NCBI GenBank assembly: GCA_965224065.1
Contig: CBDCYF010000005.1
Span: 3,782,001-3,846,000, forward strand
DNA length: 64,000 nucleotides
Direction: 5' to 3'
DNA from: JAOTZA01 sp965224065
GTDB lineage: Bacteria > Acidobacteriota > Thermoanaerobaculia > Multivoradales > JAHEKO01
In this document: piece by piece, positions 9,110 to 19,357 of the stretch
Numbering within the stretch: the stretch's first letter is position 1
Layout: each line of letters begins with the position of its first letter
Notes under the pieces: generated by a model
Database searches by the model: none
Told to the model about the DNA's origin: nothing
Seen by the model: the letters and a program-made list of their open reading frames with translations, nothing else
Position numbers and translations under genes: made by a program

Positions 9110-10927
<1,818 letters not shown>

Positions 10928-10950
10928 CTTGATGGATCTCCTACGTATTG

Positions 10951-12174
10951 CTAGAGCATTCGCCGCCGGCGGAGCTTGCGTCCCCGGATGGTCGTGCGCC
11001 GTTCGATATACGGTTCGACGCCGGGCGCCACGCAGCGGGGGAGTGACTGCCCGATCGCCCTCTCGATCATCCGTAGCGCTTCTTTATCCTGCCAGGTGGC
11101 GACGGTCGAGACGATGCCCTCGGCATCTCCGCGCGCGGTACGGCCGGCGCGATGGACATATTCCTCGACGGTGTCGGGCACGCCGAAATTGATGATGTGC
11201 TGGATGATCGGTATGTCGATCCCGCGAGCCGCGATATTGGTCGCCAGCAGGATGCGGTGCTTCCCCGATCGCAGTCCTTCGAGCGCCCGCACCCGTTGTT
11301 GCTGCGACCGGTCCGAGTGGATCCGCGCCGCCGCGTGGCCTTCCTTCTGGAGTTGCCGGAACGCCCATTCGGCGTCGACCTTGCGGCGCAAAAAGATGAG
11401 CGTGCTTCCGGTCTGCTGCTCGACCAGCGACATCAGGCACGCCCGCGTGTCGGCGGGCTCGACCAGGTAGAGACAGTGCTCGATGCCCTGTGCGGTCTTG
11501 GTCGAGGGGAGGATGTCGACCCTGACCGGGTCCTGCATAAAGCGCTGGGCGAGTCGCTCGATGGGCTGCGGCATGGTGGCCGAGAACAGCATCGTCTGCC
11601 GCTTCTCGGGCAGCACTTCGAGGATACGCAGGATCTGGGGCAAGAACCCCATGTCGAGCATGTGGTCGCCCTCGTCGAGGACGAGCTGCTCGACGCGGTC
11701 CAAGCGCACATTGCGGCGCCCGACATGATCGTAGAGCCGTCCCGGGGTGGCGACGATGACATCGGGTTTCTTGCGCAGCGCATCGATCTGTGGACCCAGA
11801 GCGACCCCGCCGATGAGACAGACCGTGTCGAGTTCGTGCCGCCGGCCCAGTACGTCCAGAAACGCCTTGCTCTGTAGCGCGATCTCGCGCGTCGGACACA
11901 GGATCAGACCCCGGACCCCATGACCGTGCCGCAAGCGCTCGGCCATCGGCAGACCAAACGCCGCCGTCTTGCCGGAGCCCGTTTCGGCCAGTCCGATCAC
12001 GTCTTGGCCCCCGAGCGCCGGAGGGATGACTTCGGCCTGGATCGGAGTCGGATGAAGAAATCCCAGATCCTTGAGGCTGGCGACGATCTCCGGGCTCAGA
12101 CCGAGATCGCTGAAGCTGCGATCGGTGGTCGCCAGGTGGGTCTGTGGTACGGGCCCGGTGAACATCCGGGTCAT
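10951..12174 (-). CDS. ATP-dependent RNA helicase, DEAD-box family (DEGD variant)
   Basis: 407 residues from ATG 12174. All core helicase motifs are present: Q motif (FSDLGLS...PTPIQAEVIP), motif I AETGSGKT, TPGRL, SAT, and motif VI HRAGRTAR. Motif II is DEGD rather than DEAD (in LVLDEGDHMLDMGF). The overall arrangement resembles the RhlE/DeaD group, which remodels RNA in ribosome assembly or mRNA decay. The C-terminus is short and ends in a basic tail (RGRKLRRRRM) that may bind RNA. Longer upstream starts exist, but the sequence before residue 1 has no family similarity. It is followed by thiC and is divergent from the hydrolase gene 75 bases away. Confidence 0.9.
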   Translation of the reverse strand: MTRMFTGPVPQTHLATTDRSFSDLGLSPEIVASLKDLGFLHPTPIQAEVIPPALGGQDVIGLAETGSGKTAAFGLPMAERLRHGHGVRGLILCPTREIALQSKAFLDVLGRRHELDTVCLIGGVALGPQIDALRKKPDVIVATPGRLYDHVGRRNVRLDRVEQLVLDEGDHMLDMGFLPQILRILEVLPEKRQTMLFSATMPQPIERLAQRFMQDPVRVDILPSTKTAQGIEHCLYLVEPADTRACLMSLVEQQTGSTLIFLRRKVDAEWAFRQLQKEGHAAARIHSDRSQQQRVRALEGLRSGKHRILLATNIAARGIDIPIIQHIINFGVPDTVEEYVHRAGRTARGDAEGIVSTVATWQDKEALRMIERAIGQSLPRCVAPGVEPYIERRTTIRGRKLRRRRML

Positions 12175-12249
12175 TCTACTCGGCAACCGCCCCGGAGAGG
12201 GTCGGGGAAGTGGGCCTGGGCGGCAACGGCTGCGATAGCCTTCGCGCCG

Positions 12250-13029
12250 ATGTCCGTGCCCGGGGTCTTTCGCGTCGCCGTCGAGCCCGGTGAGGAAGTC
12301 GTCGGCCGGTGGAGCCGGCCGCAGGGGCCGCATACCGGCCTATCCGTGATCTACCTCCACGGCTTTGGCTCGGACCAGAACGGCGAGAAGGCCGAATTCT
12401 TCCGCACCGGCTCCTTGGAGCGGGGGTTCGATTTTTACTCGTTCGATTTTCGTGGCCACGGGCGCTCCGGTGGCGCGATGGTGGATCTCACACTCACCCG
12501 ATGCCTCTCCGACCTCGAAGCGGTGGTGGGCTACCTGTGGTCCAACGGCGCGGAGCGGCTGGCCGTGGTCGGATCCTCGATGGGGGGTCTGGTCGGTCTT
12601 TGGTACGCGGCGCTCCACGCCGACCATATGGTGGGCGGGGCTCACATAGCGCCGGCGATTGGTATGGCGGAGAGCCTGGAGGAGCTACTGGGCGAGGAGG
12701 CGATGGCCGAGTGGAGGCGCACTGGAGTGACTTCGGTGACCAACGAGCTCGGCACTTTTGATCTCGGCTGGGGCCTGGTCGAAGATCTCGCGGGCTATCC
12801 CACCGAGCGCCTCATCGAGCTCCACTCTCGGCCCACCCTGGCGTTTCAGGGAAAGCTCGACGATCGCGTCGCCTGGCGAGAGGTCCTAAAGTTCGCCCAA
12901 GCCACAGCGCCCGCGACGACACTGCGGCTCTTTGAAGACGGCGACCACCGGCTGCTGGAGCACCGCGAGGAGGTCTGGGCGGAGATGGCCGGCTTCCTTT
13001 CGGGACTCGGCCGGCCGGGCTCGGCCTGA
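12250..13029 (+). CDS. alpha/beta hydrolase
   Basis: 259 residues. The alpha/beta-hydrolase fold is shown by the oxyanion-hole motif YLHGFGSDQNG, the nucleophile elbow GSSMGG, a late acidic residue in QGKLDDRV and the catalytic histidine in DGDHRL. It is cytoplasmic (no signal peptide). The family includes esterases, lipases and acyl-peptide hydrolases, and the substrate cannot be read from sequence. ATG 12250 is chosen because the homologous part begins there; the frame is open further upstream but overlaps the divergent helicase gene. A TAGCCT box eight bases before the ATG may be its promoter. Confidence 0.8.
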   Translation: MSVPGVFRVAVEPGEEVVGRWSRPQGPHTGLSVIYLHGFGSDQNGEKAEFFRTGSLERGFDFYSFDFRGHGRSGGAMVDLTLTRCLSDLEAVVGYLWSNGAERLAVVGSSMGGLVGLWYAALHADHMVGGAHIAPAIGMAESLEELLGEEAMAEWRRTGVTSVTNELGTFDLGWGLVEDLAGYPTERLIELHSRPTLAFQGKLDDRVAWREVLKFAQATAPATTLRLFEDGDHRLLEHREEVWAEMAGFLSGLGRPGSA

Positions 13030-13083
13030 TCGGCGGGAACCGCCACTTGCAACCTCCGGCCCTTGACCCCGTAGAATAGCCGG

Positions 13084-13404
13084 GTGAACGTGCGATGGTT
13101 GTCGAACCCAGCGACGATTCTGGCTGCCGTCTTGGCCGTTGTGCTGTTGGCCGTGTGGGGGCTGCGCTCCGACCTGGCCGCCTGTACCGCGAGTCCGGAA
13201 CGGGATGTTGAGGCGCAACCACTTGTCGAACTGGATGAGGACGCGGTCGCCGCTCCGAAGGCGGAGGCCCCCCCGGGTGGGAACGTCGCGATCGAAGATC
13301 TCTCGACCTTTGGCATCGTGGGACCTGTTTTTACCGGGCTGGGTGTCGACGCCTACTCGGCCAAGTGCGACCCTTTCAGTGACCCATACGGAAGCTGCCT
13401 GTGA
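13084..13404 (+). CDS. small membrane-anchored protein of unknown function
   Basis: 106 residues from GTG 13084. A single hydrophobic segment at residues about 11-27 (ILAAVLAVVLLAVWGL) follows a short basic N-terminus, giving a signal anchor or uncleaved signal. The remainder is acidic and alanine-rich and ends with two cysteines (AKCDPF and GSCL). No known domain is recognised. A TAGAAT box lies six bases before the GTG, so the mRNA may be leaderless. Its stop overlaps the most upstream possible start of the PDZ gene, so the two may be co-transcribed. Confidence 0.55.
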   Translation: MNVRWLSNPATILAAVLAVVLLAVWGLRSDLAACTASPERDVEAQPLVELDEDAVAAPKAEAPPGGNVAIEDLSTFGIVGPVFTGLGVDAYSAKCDPFSDPYGSCL

Positions 13405-13436
13405 GCTCCACGGCAGCGCAGACGGAGTGTAAACCA

Positions 13437-13958
13437 ATGAGAACGAGACCGAACCGATGGATGTTGACCGGGCTGACCGGCGCTTTTGCCGCGCTGGTGG
13501 CCTTGCCGGCGCTCGCCGGACACAAGGAGAAGCACTGCAGCGCCGCGGCGGAAGTCTGCGTCCGGATGATGGCCGACAACCTGGCCAAGAAGGGTTGGAT
13601 CGGCATCGAGATGCACGAGAAGGACGCCAAGGGCCGCCCCGTCGTCACCCGGGTCGTCCCCGACAGCCCGGCGGTCCAAGCCGGTTTTCAAGTGGGCGAT
13701 ACGCTCACGGCGATCAATGGAGTGTCGGACGCCGATGGCGAGGAGGCCGCCTACGCCGAGTGGAAGCGGTCTATGGTGCCCGCCAACCAGGTCGTCGTGA
13801 CCGTCGAGCGAGCCGGCAAGATGGTCGATCTCGAGGTCACCCTCGGCACCATCCCCGATGCCGTGATCGCGCAGTGGATCGGCCATCACATGCTCGAGCA
13901 GCACATCGCGGAAGCGCCGGCCCCGGAAGCCGAAAGCGACACCGAATCGCCGCGGTAA
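13437..13958 (+). CDS. secreted single-PDZ-domain protein
   Basis: 173 residues from ATG 13437, which has GGAG about ten bases upstream; a GTG at 13401 is an alternative start. The signal peptide runs to PALAG (about residue 29). Residues about 55-140 form a PDZ domain: WIGIEM, then the characteristic VVPDSPAVQAGFQVGDTL and AINGV. PDZ domains bind peptide C-termini. No protease domain is attached, so it is probably a periplasmic adaptor. The C-terminus is short and acidic. It follows the small anchored protein and precedes another exported protein in the same direction. Confidence 0.75.
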   Translation: MRTRPNRWMLTGLTGAFAALVALPALAGHKEKHCSAAAEVCVRMMADNLAKKGWIGIEMHEKDAKGRPVVTRVVPDSPAVQAGFQVGDTLTAINGVSDADGEEAAYAEWKRSMVPANQVVVTVERAGKMVDLEVTLGTIPDAVIAQWIGHHMLEQHIAEAPAPEAESDTESPR

Positions 13959-14056
13959 GCCGGCAGCGCGCGCACCTTGGTCGGCACCAAACGCCGGCCA
14001 GGCTACTTTCGTATCCTCTTTGTGCCAGGAGGATTCCGCCTTGGAAGGAGTAGCCG

Positions 14057-14509
14057 ATGCCGCGTAATCTCGTTGTCGTTCGCCCGCTGTTGTTTCTGAC
14101 CGTTCTGGCGCTCATTGCGCCGTCGTCCGCGCCGGCTTCCGACAAAGGAACCAATGAGGGTGAGCCGGATGCGCTGTCCGAGACTCGGTTTATTACGCTA
14201 GTTCTCGACGAAGGAGAAGAGAGTTTCGAATTCTCGACGGCCGTGGCCGTGGCCGGCCGTCCTTTCTCACTCACGCCGCTCCATCACCGACTCAATCTTC
14301 GGGCCCAGTTCCTGGTCCAGAAAGATGGCCGCGAGTTGCTCGACTACTCGATCGAATATCAGCGATTCGTCGAAACGGGGGGGCACCGCGATCTGCGCAC
14401 CGGTAATTGGTCGGGAAGCGCCTACGTCGAAGACGGTGAAGCGATCGAGATCGCCCGCGGACCCAACTACTCGTTTTCGGTGAAGATCGAGAGCCGCCGA
14501 AAGCGCTAG
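14057..14509 (+). CDS. secreted protein of unknown function
   Basis: 150 residues with a clear signal peptide (PLLFLTVLALIAPSSAPAS). The mature part is a predicted beta-rich domain with alternating hydrophobic residues (FITLVLDEGEESFEF, NYSFSVKIE) and no family I recognise. The start is secure: GGAAGGAG lies eight bases before ATG. The gene is followed at once by a perfect 18-base palindrome that probably terminates transcription. It is convergent with the monooxygenase-like gene. Confidence 0.6.
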   Translation: MPRNLVVVRPLLFLTVLALIAPSSAPASDKGTNEGEPDALSETRFITLVLDEGEESFEFSTAVAVAGRPFSLTPLHHRLNLRAQFLVQKDGRELLDYSIEYQRFVETGGHRDLRTGNWSGSAYVEDGEAIEIARGPNYSFSVKIESRRKR

Positions 14510-14512
14510 AGC

Positions 14513-14530
14513 GCCGTCCCGCGGGACGGC
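14513..14530 (+). terminator. perfect palindrome after a secreted-protein gene
   Basis: GCCGTCCCGCGGGACGGC is an exact 18-base palindrome that begins four bases after the stop at 14509 and is followed by TGCTATTT. The T run is weak, so it is a probable rather than a classical intrinsic terminator. Confidence 0.5.
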
Positions 14531-14569
14531 TGCTATTTGACCCCGAGTAGGTCCGAGCCGTGTCCCCGG

Positions 14570-15049
14570 TTAGGGGTCGTTGCGATGGCCTGGTGGCGGA
14601 GTCTGAGATCCGTAGATTCTCACCCGCTCGAGGTGCAGGACGCCGGCCGTAGGATCCTCGGGATCGGGTCCGATCATGAGGCTGAAGTATTCGCGGCACG
14701 CGACGCTGGTGGCGGCATTCGTCGCCGCTTGCTCGGCGGCTTCCATGCTCGCCCAGTAGACGATGTCCACCCACTGGCTGTCTTTTCCTCGCAGCAGCTC
14801 TCGCTGAATAAACCCGTCTTGTTTGTCCAGAAAGGTGCTCTGCACCTTCTCGGACAGTTGAAGCAGGGTCGCTTCGTCCGTTCCGTCTATCAGCTCGAAG
14901 GGGGCCCATTCGACGACTACGCCGGAATCGTCGGGCGTGTTTTCTTCGGCCGGTGCCAGGGCCGAGAAGGCGAGGCAGATGGTGGCTACCGCGCCGGCGA
15001 CCGCCGCGATGCGCCTGCGGGTCTTTTTGGTGATGTTGTCTGCTGTCAT
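14570..15049 (-). CDS. exported monooxygenase-like (dimeric alpha/beta barrel) protein
   Basis: 159 residues from ATG 15049, which is preceded by a strong AGGAGGA. The N-terminus is a signal peptide (basic KKTRRR, hydrophobic core, then ALAPAEE). The mature part (residues about 45-159) has the strand-helix pattern of an antibiotic-biosynthesis-monooxygenase or related dimeric alpha/beta-barrel domain: ELIDGTDEATLLQLSEKVQ, QDGFIQRELL, WVDIVYWASMEAAEQA. Such domains bind small aromatics or haem, or are enzymatically inactive. It is divergent from an ECF-type sigma factor with a 9-base inverted repeat between, so it is a candidate target of that sigma factor. The family assignment is moderate. 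Confidence 0.6.
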   Translation of the reverse strand: MTADNITKKTRRRIAAVAGAVATICLAFSALAPAEENTPDDSGVVVEWAPFELIDGTDEATLLQLSEKVQSTFLDKQDGFIQRELLRGKDSQWVDIVYWASMEAAEQAATNAATSVACREYFSLMIGPDPEDPTAGVLHLERVRIYGSQTPPPGHRNDP

Positions 15050-15115
15050 TTGTCCTCCTGTGTTTGTGATCGCTGGAGCTTTGGCTTCTTCCGTTTGACA
15101 GCCGAGATCGGAGGG

Positions 15116-15148
15116 TGTGACAGTTTTAGGGGCTCTCCTACTGTCACA
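15116..15148. promoter_or_regulatory. inverted repeat between divergent sigma factor and exported-protein genes
   Basis: TGTGACAGT at 15116-15124 and its exact complement ACTGTCACA at 15140-15148 are separated by 15 bases. Centre-to-centre spacing of 24 bases places the arms on similar helix faces. It is the only strong dyad in the 142-base region and could be an operator or an autoregulated promoter element. Confidence 0.5.
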
Positions 15149-15191
15149 GTGGGCCCGTTGGGTGGTCCTGATACCAAAGGAGGCTCTGTCG

Positions 15192-16076
15192 ATGGAGATG
15201 CAAACACCCTTTGTCCCAGGACCCGAGCAACCAAGCGACGAGGCACTCATCGAGCTGGCCAAGGAGGGCAGCGCCGCGGCGCTCGAAGAATTGGTGGAGC
15301 GGCACCAGAAGTGGATCTACAACCTGGCCCTGAGGATGGTGCACTCGCTGGATGACGCGGCCGACGTTACCCAGGAGGTGCTGCTCAAGGTCGTCACCAG
15401 GCTCTCGACTTTCGAACACCGCTCGGCGTTTCGCACGTGGCTCTACCGGATCGTGACCAACCACGTCATCAATATGAAAACGCGGCCCGTCGAGAAGATG
15501 GTCACGACGTTCTCCAACTACGGCAAGGAGTTGGACGCGGTGCCCGACCTCGATCCACCCGATGAGCGGTCAGCGCCCGTGGATGTCGAGCTGATAGTGA
15601 AGGAGGCCAAGATCGGTTGTATGGCCGGGATGTTGTTGTGTCTCGACAGGACACAGCGGGTCGTCTATGTGTTGGGAGAGTTGTTTGGGGTCACCGATGT
15701 GGTCGGGGCCGAGATTACCGGGCTTACGCGAGATAACTTCAGGCAGAAGCTGGCTCGCGCGCGGCGCGATCTGTATCAGTTCATGAACGACAAGTGCGGG
15801 CTCGTAAAGAAAGACAACCCGTGCCGGTGTGCCCGCAAGACCCGAGGCTTTATCCAGGCCGGCATGGTGGATCCCGAGCGGCTCGTATTCGCGGACGGCC
15901 ATCTGCGGATGATTCGTGAGGTGTCCCCTGGGCGCTCGGAAGACCTCGATCGAGTCGAAGCCGAGTACGCCGCGCTCTTCCGGAACCACGCGTTTGCCGA
16001 CGGGCCCAAGGTCGCGGAAACGACCCGTGAGCTCATCGAACGTGGGGATCTGAGAGCGGTCCTCGACTTGGCCTGA
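15192..16076 (+). CDS. ECF-type RNA polymerase sigma factor with C-terminal cysteine extension
   Basis: 294 residues. AAAGGAGG lies before ATG 15192. Sigma region 2 is residues about 35-95 (YNLALRMVHSLDDAADVTQEV, RTWLYRIVTNHVIN). Region 4 is about 145-195 (LDRTQRVVYVLGELFG, then a helix-turn-helix ending ARARRDLYQF). Beyond it a 90-residue extension begins with CGLVKKDNPCRCARKTRGF, a cysteine cluster that may bind metal. This extension is known from a subgroup of sigma-24-like factors. It directs RNA polymerase to a small regulon, probably including the divergent exported protein. No anti-sigma gene adjoins it. Confidence 0.88.
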   Translation: MEMQTPFVPGPEQPSDEALIELAKEGSAAALEELVERHQKWIYNLALRMVHSLDDAADVTQEVLLKVVTRLSTFEHRSAFRTWLYRIVTNHVINMKTRPVEKMVTTFSNYGKELDAVPDLDPPDERSAPVDVELIVKEAKIGCMAGMLLCLDRTQRVVYVLGELFGVTDVVGAEITGLTRDNFRQKLARARRDLYQFMNDKCGLVKKDNPCRCARKTRGFIQAGMVDPERLVFADGHLRMIREVSPGRSEDLDRVEAEYAALFRNHAFADGPKVAETTRELIERGDLRAVLDLA

Positions 16077-16087
16077 CCCTGACGCCG

Positions 16088-16105
16088 TCCTCGTTGGAGC
16101 GAGGA
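16088..16105. terminator. hairpin between convergent genes
   Basis: TCCTCG and CGAGGA form a 6-base stem with a 6-base loop, followed by ATTCTGCTTT, in the 57-base gap between the sigma factor and aldo/keto reductase genes. The stem is short. Confidence 0.35.
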
Positions 16106-16133
16106 TTCTGCTTTGTGGGGTGCTCCGGCCGGG

Positions 16134-17138
16134 TTAGAGCACGGTCCCGCCCGGGGGCACCAGCTCGTCCACCCGCGCCCGGTCCTCGTCGGAGATCTCG
16201 ACCTCGAAGGCGCCCAGACAGCTTTCGAGCTGGTCCATCGTCCGCGGCCCGATGATCGCCGCGGTGACCGCGGGGTGGTCGAGGGCCCAGGCGAGCGAGA
16301 ATTCGGCCAGACCGACCGGCGTGCCATCCCGCTGGGTCAGGTGCTCGGCGAGGCCGTCCACGACCCTTGAGCGCGGCTCGAACTTGGGGTCGTGGGTGTT
16401 CTTGATCCAGCGCTTGTAGCGCGGACTGTCCTGGTCGGCCGGCTCGGCGCCGTAGCGATAGTTGCCGGCCAGCCAGCCGCCTTCGAGCGGGCTCCAGACG
16501 ATGTTGGCCAGATCGAGCTCGAGGGCCATCGGGAAGTGCTCGCGCTCCATGGTGCGGCGGAGGATGGAGTAGGGAGGTTGGAGGGACACAAACCGGCTCC
16601 ATCCGTTGGCGTCGCTGAGCCGAAATGTCTGGACGATCTGCCACGCGGTCAAGCGCGGGACCTCCCCGACGTCATAGTGGTTGGTCGAGCAGCCGATGTG
16701 GCGGACCTTGCCGGAGCGCACCAGCTCGTCCAACGCGGCCAGGGTCTCCTCCCAGGGGACGCTCGGGTCCGGCCGGTGGATCTGGTAGAGATCGATCGTT
16801 TCGGTGCCGAGCCGCCGGAGGCTCGCTTCGGCCTGCTTCAGGATCGCCGCCCGCGACAACCCCTTGTCGTCCGGCCCGTCCCCCATCGGGAAATAGACCT
16901 TGGTGGCCAGGATGGCGTCGTCGCGTCGTCCGGCCAGCGCCTTGCCGACGATCTCTTCGCACTCGCCGTCGGAGTACATGTTGGCGGTGTCGACGAAGTT
17001 GATCCCCGAGTCGAGCGCCCGGTGGATGATGCGCACGCAGTCCTGGTGATCGGTGTTTCCCCAGGCGCCGAACATCATCGTTCCGAGGCACAGCCTGGAG
17101 ACTTCGAGGTCGGTGGGGCCGAGATAGCGCCGCTGCAT
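16134..17138 (-). CDS. aldo/keto reductase
   Basis: 334 residues from ATG 17138, with AAAGGAGGA upstream. A TIM-barrel NADPH-dependent oxidoreductase. The catalytic tetrad is visible: Asp and Tyr in FVDTANMYSDG, Lys in ILATKVYF, His in YQIHRPD. The C-terminal NADPH-binding segment includes AAIIGPRTMDQLE. It is closest in style to the YajO/Tas group that reduces aldehydes or ketones. The natural substrate is not evident. Cytoplasmic. It is divergent from the M1-like peptidase with 146 bases between them. Confidence 0.9.
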   Translation of the reverse strand: MQRRYLGPTDLEVSRLCLGTMMFGAWGNTDHQDCVRIIHRALDSGINFVDTANMYSDGECEEIVGKALAGRRDDAILATKVYFPMGDGPDDKGLSRAAILKQAEASLRRLGTETIDLYQIHRPDPSVPWEETLAALDELVRSGKVRHIGCSTNHYDVGEVPRLTAWQIVQTFRLSDANGWSRFVSLQPPYSILRRTMEREHFPMALELDLANIVWSPLEGGWLAGNYRYGAEPADQDSPRYKRWIKNTHDPKFEPRSRVVDGLAEHLTQRDGTPVGLAEFSLAWALDHPAVTAAIIGPRTMDQLESCLGAFEVEISDEDRARVDELVPPGGTVL

Positions 17139-17284
17139 CGCCTGGTCCTCCTTTGGCCGCGGGATCTTCTCATGGCTTTTTACCTCGGCGGCGCGGTAAC
17201 GTAAAATCGGCGGGTTTGACCCCGGGTCAGAATCCGGCGAGTCAGCCGGCTCGACCGCCGGCTCGAACCTACGGCTCGAACCTA

Positions 17285-19357
17285 ATGAACAAAGCGATCT
17301 CCTACACAGCGGCGTTGTGCCTGCTTGCGGTTGGCGGTCTGTGGGCCCAAGAATCGGGGCAGTCGCCGGAGCGGCCGCTCGGGGGCGGAGCCGATCTCGC
17401 CCGCTCGCCCCGCAACGCCAACTACTCGATCGACGTCCGCCTCGATCCCGAGGCCAAGCTGTTGGAAGGCCGGCAGGTCGTCGAGTGGCGCAACATCCAA
17501 CAGGAGCCAACGTCGGAGCTGCGGTTCCATCTCTACTGGAACGGCTGGCGGAACAACCAGTCGACCTGGATGCGCGAGGACCGGTTCCGCGGCCGCAGCG
17601 ACCGCGGCGACGACGTGCTCGAGGGCGACTGGTCGTATGTGGAGGTCGAGACGATCCGTATGCTGTCCGACGGCGAGCGCCCCGACGCGGACCTCGGCCG
17701 CACCCTGCGCTACATTGCGCCGGATGACGGCAACAACGAAGATCGGACAGTCTTTCAGGTCGATCTGCCGCGGCCGGTCGAGCCCGGCGAATTGATCGAG
17801 GTCGAGCTCTCGTGGGTGGCGCGGATTCCGCGGACCTTTGCGCGAACCGGATTCCGCGGCGATTTCTTCTTTGTCGCCCACTGGTTCCCCAAGCTCGGAG
17901 TGTTCGAGCCCGGTGGTTGGGCGACTCCCCAGTACCACTCCGCCACCGAGTTCTACTCGGACTTCGGGGTCTACGACGTCCGTATTACCGCGCCCACTGG
18001 TTGGGTGCTGGGCGCCACCGGGCGCAAGGTGGAAACGGTCGACAACGACGACGGTACGACCACGCACCGCCACGTCCAGGAAGACGTCCATGGTTTCGCC
18101 TGGACGACCAGCCCCGACTACATAGAGTTCCAGGACCGCCTCGAATCCCCGGGACTGCCCCCGGTGGATATCCGCTTGCTGATGCAGCCCGAGCACCGGA
18201 GGCAGAAGGACCGGCACCTCGCCGCGACCAAGGCGGCGCTGGAACTCTATGGCACCTGGTACGGGGCGTATCCCTACGGGCATGTGACGGTGGTCGATCC
18301 CGCCTACGGATCGGGGGCCGGCGGGATGGAATACCCCACGCTCTTTACCTGCGGCACGCGTCTGTTCAACCCGTTCGGCGGCGGCTCGCCCGAGGGCGTC
18401 ACGATCCACGAGGCAGGACACCAATTCTGGTACGGCGTCGTCGGCAACGACGAGTTCAACCACGCTTGGATCGACGAGGGGCTCAACTCGTTCTCGGACG
18501 CCCGCGTCTATGATGAGGCGTTTGGCGACACGGTCTATCGAAAGCGCTACTTTGTGCCTCCGGGTACCGAGCAACGCGGGTTCTTCCCACGGCTCTTTCG
18601 CGGCTTCGAGCGATCCCGCGCCACCTGGGGCAACGGGCTCGACCGCTACCGGCGGGTCGCGACCAGCGACGTCCAGGCGACGCCGACCTACCGCTACCAT
18701 CCGGCCACCGCCGCGGGCATCAGCTACAGCAAGACCGCCTTATGGATCCACACGCTGGAGCGGTTTCTGGGTTGGGACAAGCTCCGGTCCGGGATGGCCG
18801 CCTTTTTCGAGCGTCACAAGTTCGGTCACCCGAAGCCGGAGGATTTCGAGGTCGCGATCACCGAGTTCTCCGGGCAGGATCTGAGCTGGTTTTTCGATCA
18901 GATCCTGAGGGACTCGGCCTGGTTCGACTACGCGATCGACTCGGCCGCCAGTTACCGGGTGGAGCCCGAGGGTTATTTCGAGGTCGGAGGCAAGCCGAGC
19001 TACCGGGCGGCGGAGACCGGGGACGACACCGAAACCCCGACCTATCGGACCGAGGTGGTGGTTCGCCGGCTGGGGGACGGAGTTTTTCCGGTCGAGATCC
19101 TGCTGGTCTTCGAAGACGGCAGCGAGCTGCGCCGGGAATGGGACGGCTCCTACAACTGGAAGCTCTTTGTCGAGGACGGACCGTCCAAGCTGAAGTCGGT
19201 CACCGTGGATCCCGAGCGGGTCTTGTTGCTCGATCTCGACTACACCAACAACAGCCGGGTGCTGGGCGCCGCCCCGTGGAAGCCGACCGTCAAGTGGGCT
19301 TCGCGCTGGATGCTGTGGTTTCAGGATCTGCTGGGGGCGTTTGCCTACTATGCGTAG
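17285..19357 (+). CDS. secreted M1-family (gluzincin) metallopeptidase
   Basis: 690 residues from ATG 17285. The signal peptide ends near LWAQ. Residues about 35-250 are the N-terminal beta-saddle (NYSIDVRLDPEAKLLEGRQVV). The catalytic domain has a substrate-side GAGGMEYP in place of GAMEN, and the zinc motif HEAGHQFWYG (from residue 374), followed 18 residues later by the ligand Glu in WIDEGLNSF. These are all features of M1 aminopeptidases. It probably cleaves N-terminal residues from peptides in the periplasm. It overlaps by eight bases the next gene, which encodes a membrane protein, so these are co-translated, and an M24-like peptidase follows. Confidence 0.88.
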   Translation: MNKAISYTAALCLLAVGGLWAQESGQSPERPLGGGADLARSPRNANYSIDVRLDPEAKLLEGRQVVEWRNIQQEPTSELRFHLYWNGWRNNQSTWMREDRFRGRSDRGDDVLEGDWSYVEVETIRMLSDGERPDADLGRTLRYIAPDDGNNEDRTVFQVDLPRPVEPGELIEVELSWVARIPRTFARTGFRGDFFFVAHWFPKLGVFEPGGWATPQYHSATEFYSDFGVYDVRITAPTGWVLGATGRKVETVDNDDGTTTHRHVQEDVHGFAWTTSPDYIEFQDRLESPGLPPVDIRLLMQPEHRRQKDRHLAATKAALELYGTWYGAYPYGHVTVVDPAYGSGAGGMEYPTLFTCGTRLFNPFGGGSPEGVTIHEAGHQFWYGVVGNDEFNHAWIDEGLNSFSDARVYDEAFGDTVYRKRYFVPPGTEQRGFFPRLFRGFERSRATWGNGLDRYRRVATSDVQATPTYRYHPATAAGISYSKTALWIHTLERFLGWDKLRSGMAAFFERHKFGHPKPEDFEVAITEFSGQDLSWFFDQILRDSAWFDYAIDSAASYRVEPEGYFEVGGKPSYRAAETGDDTETPTYRTEVVVRRLGDGVFPVEILLVFEDGSELRREWDGSYNWKLFVEDGPSKLKSVTVDPERVLLLDLDYTNNSRVLGAAPWKPTVKWASRWMLWFQDLLGAFAYYA

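Noticed and set aside
10928..10950. TPP riboswitch before thiC
   Set aside because: Only 23 bases separate thiC from the helicase gene, too few for the aptamer.
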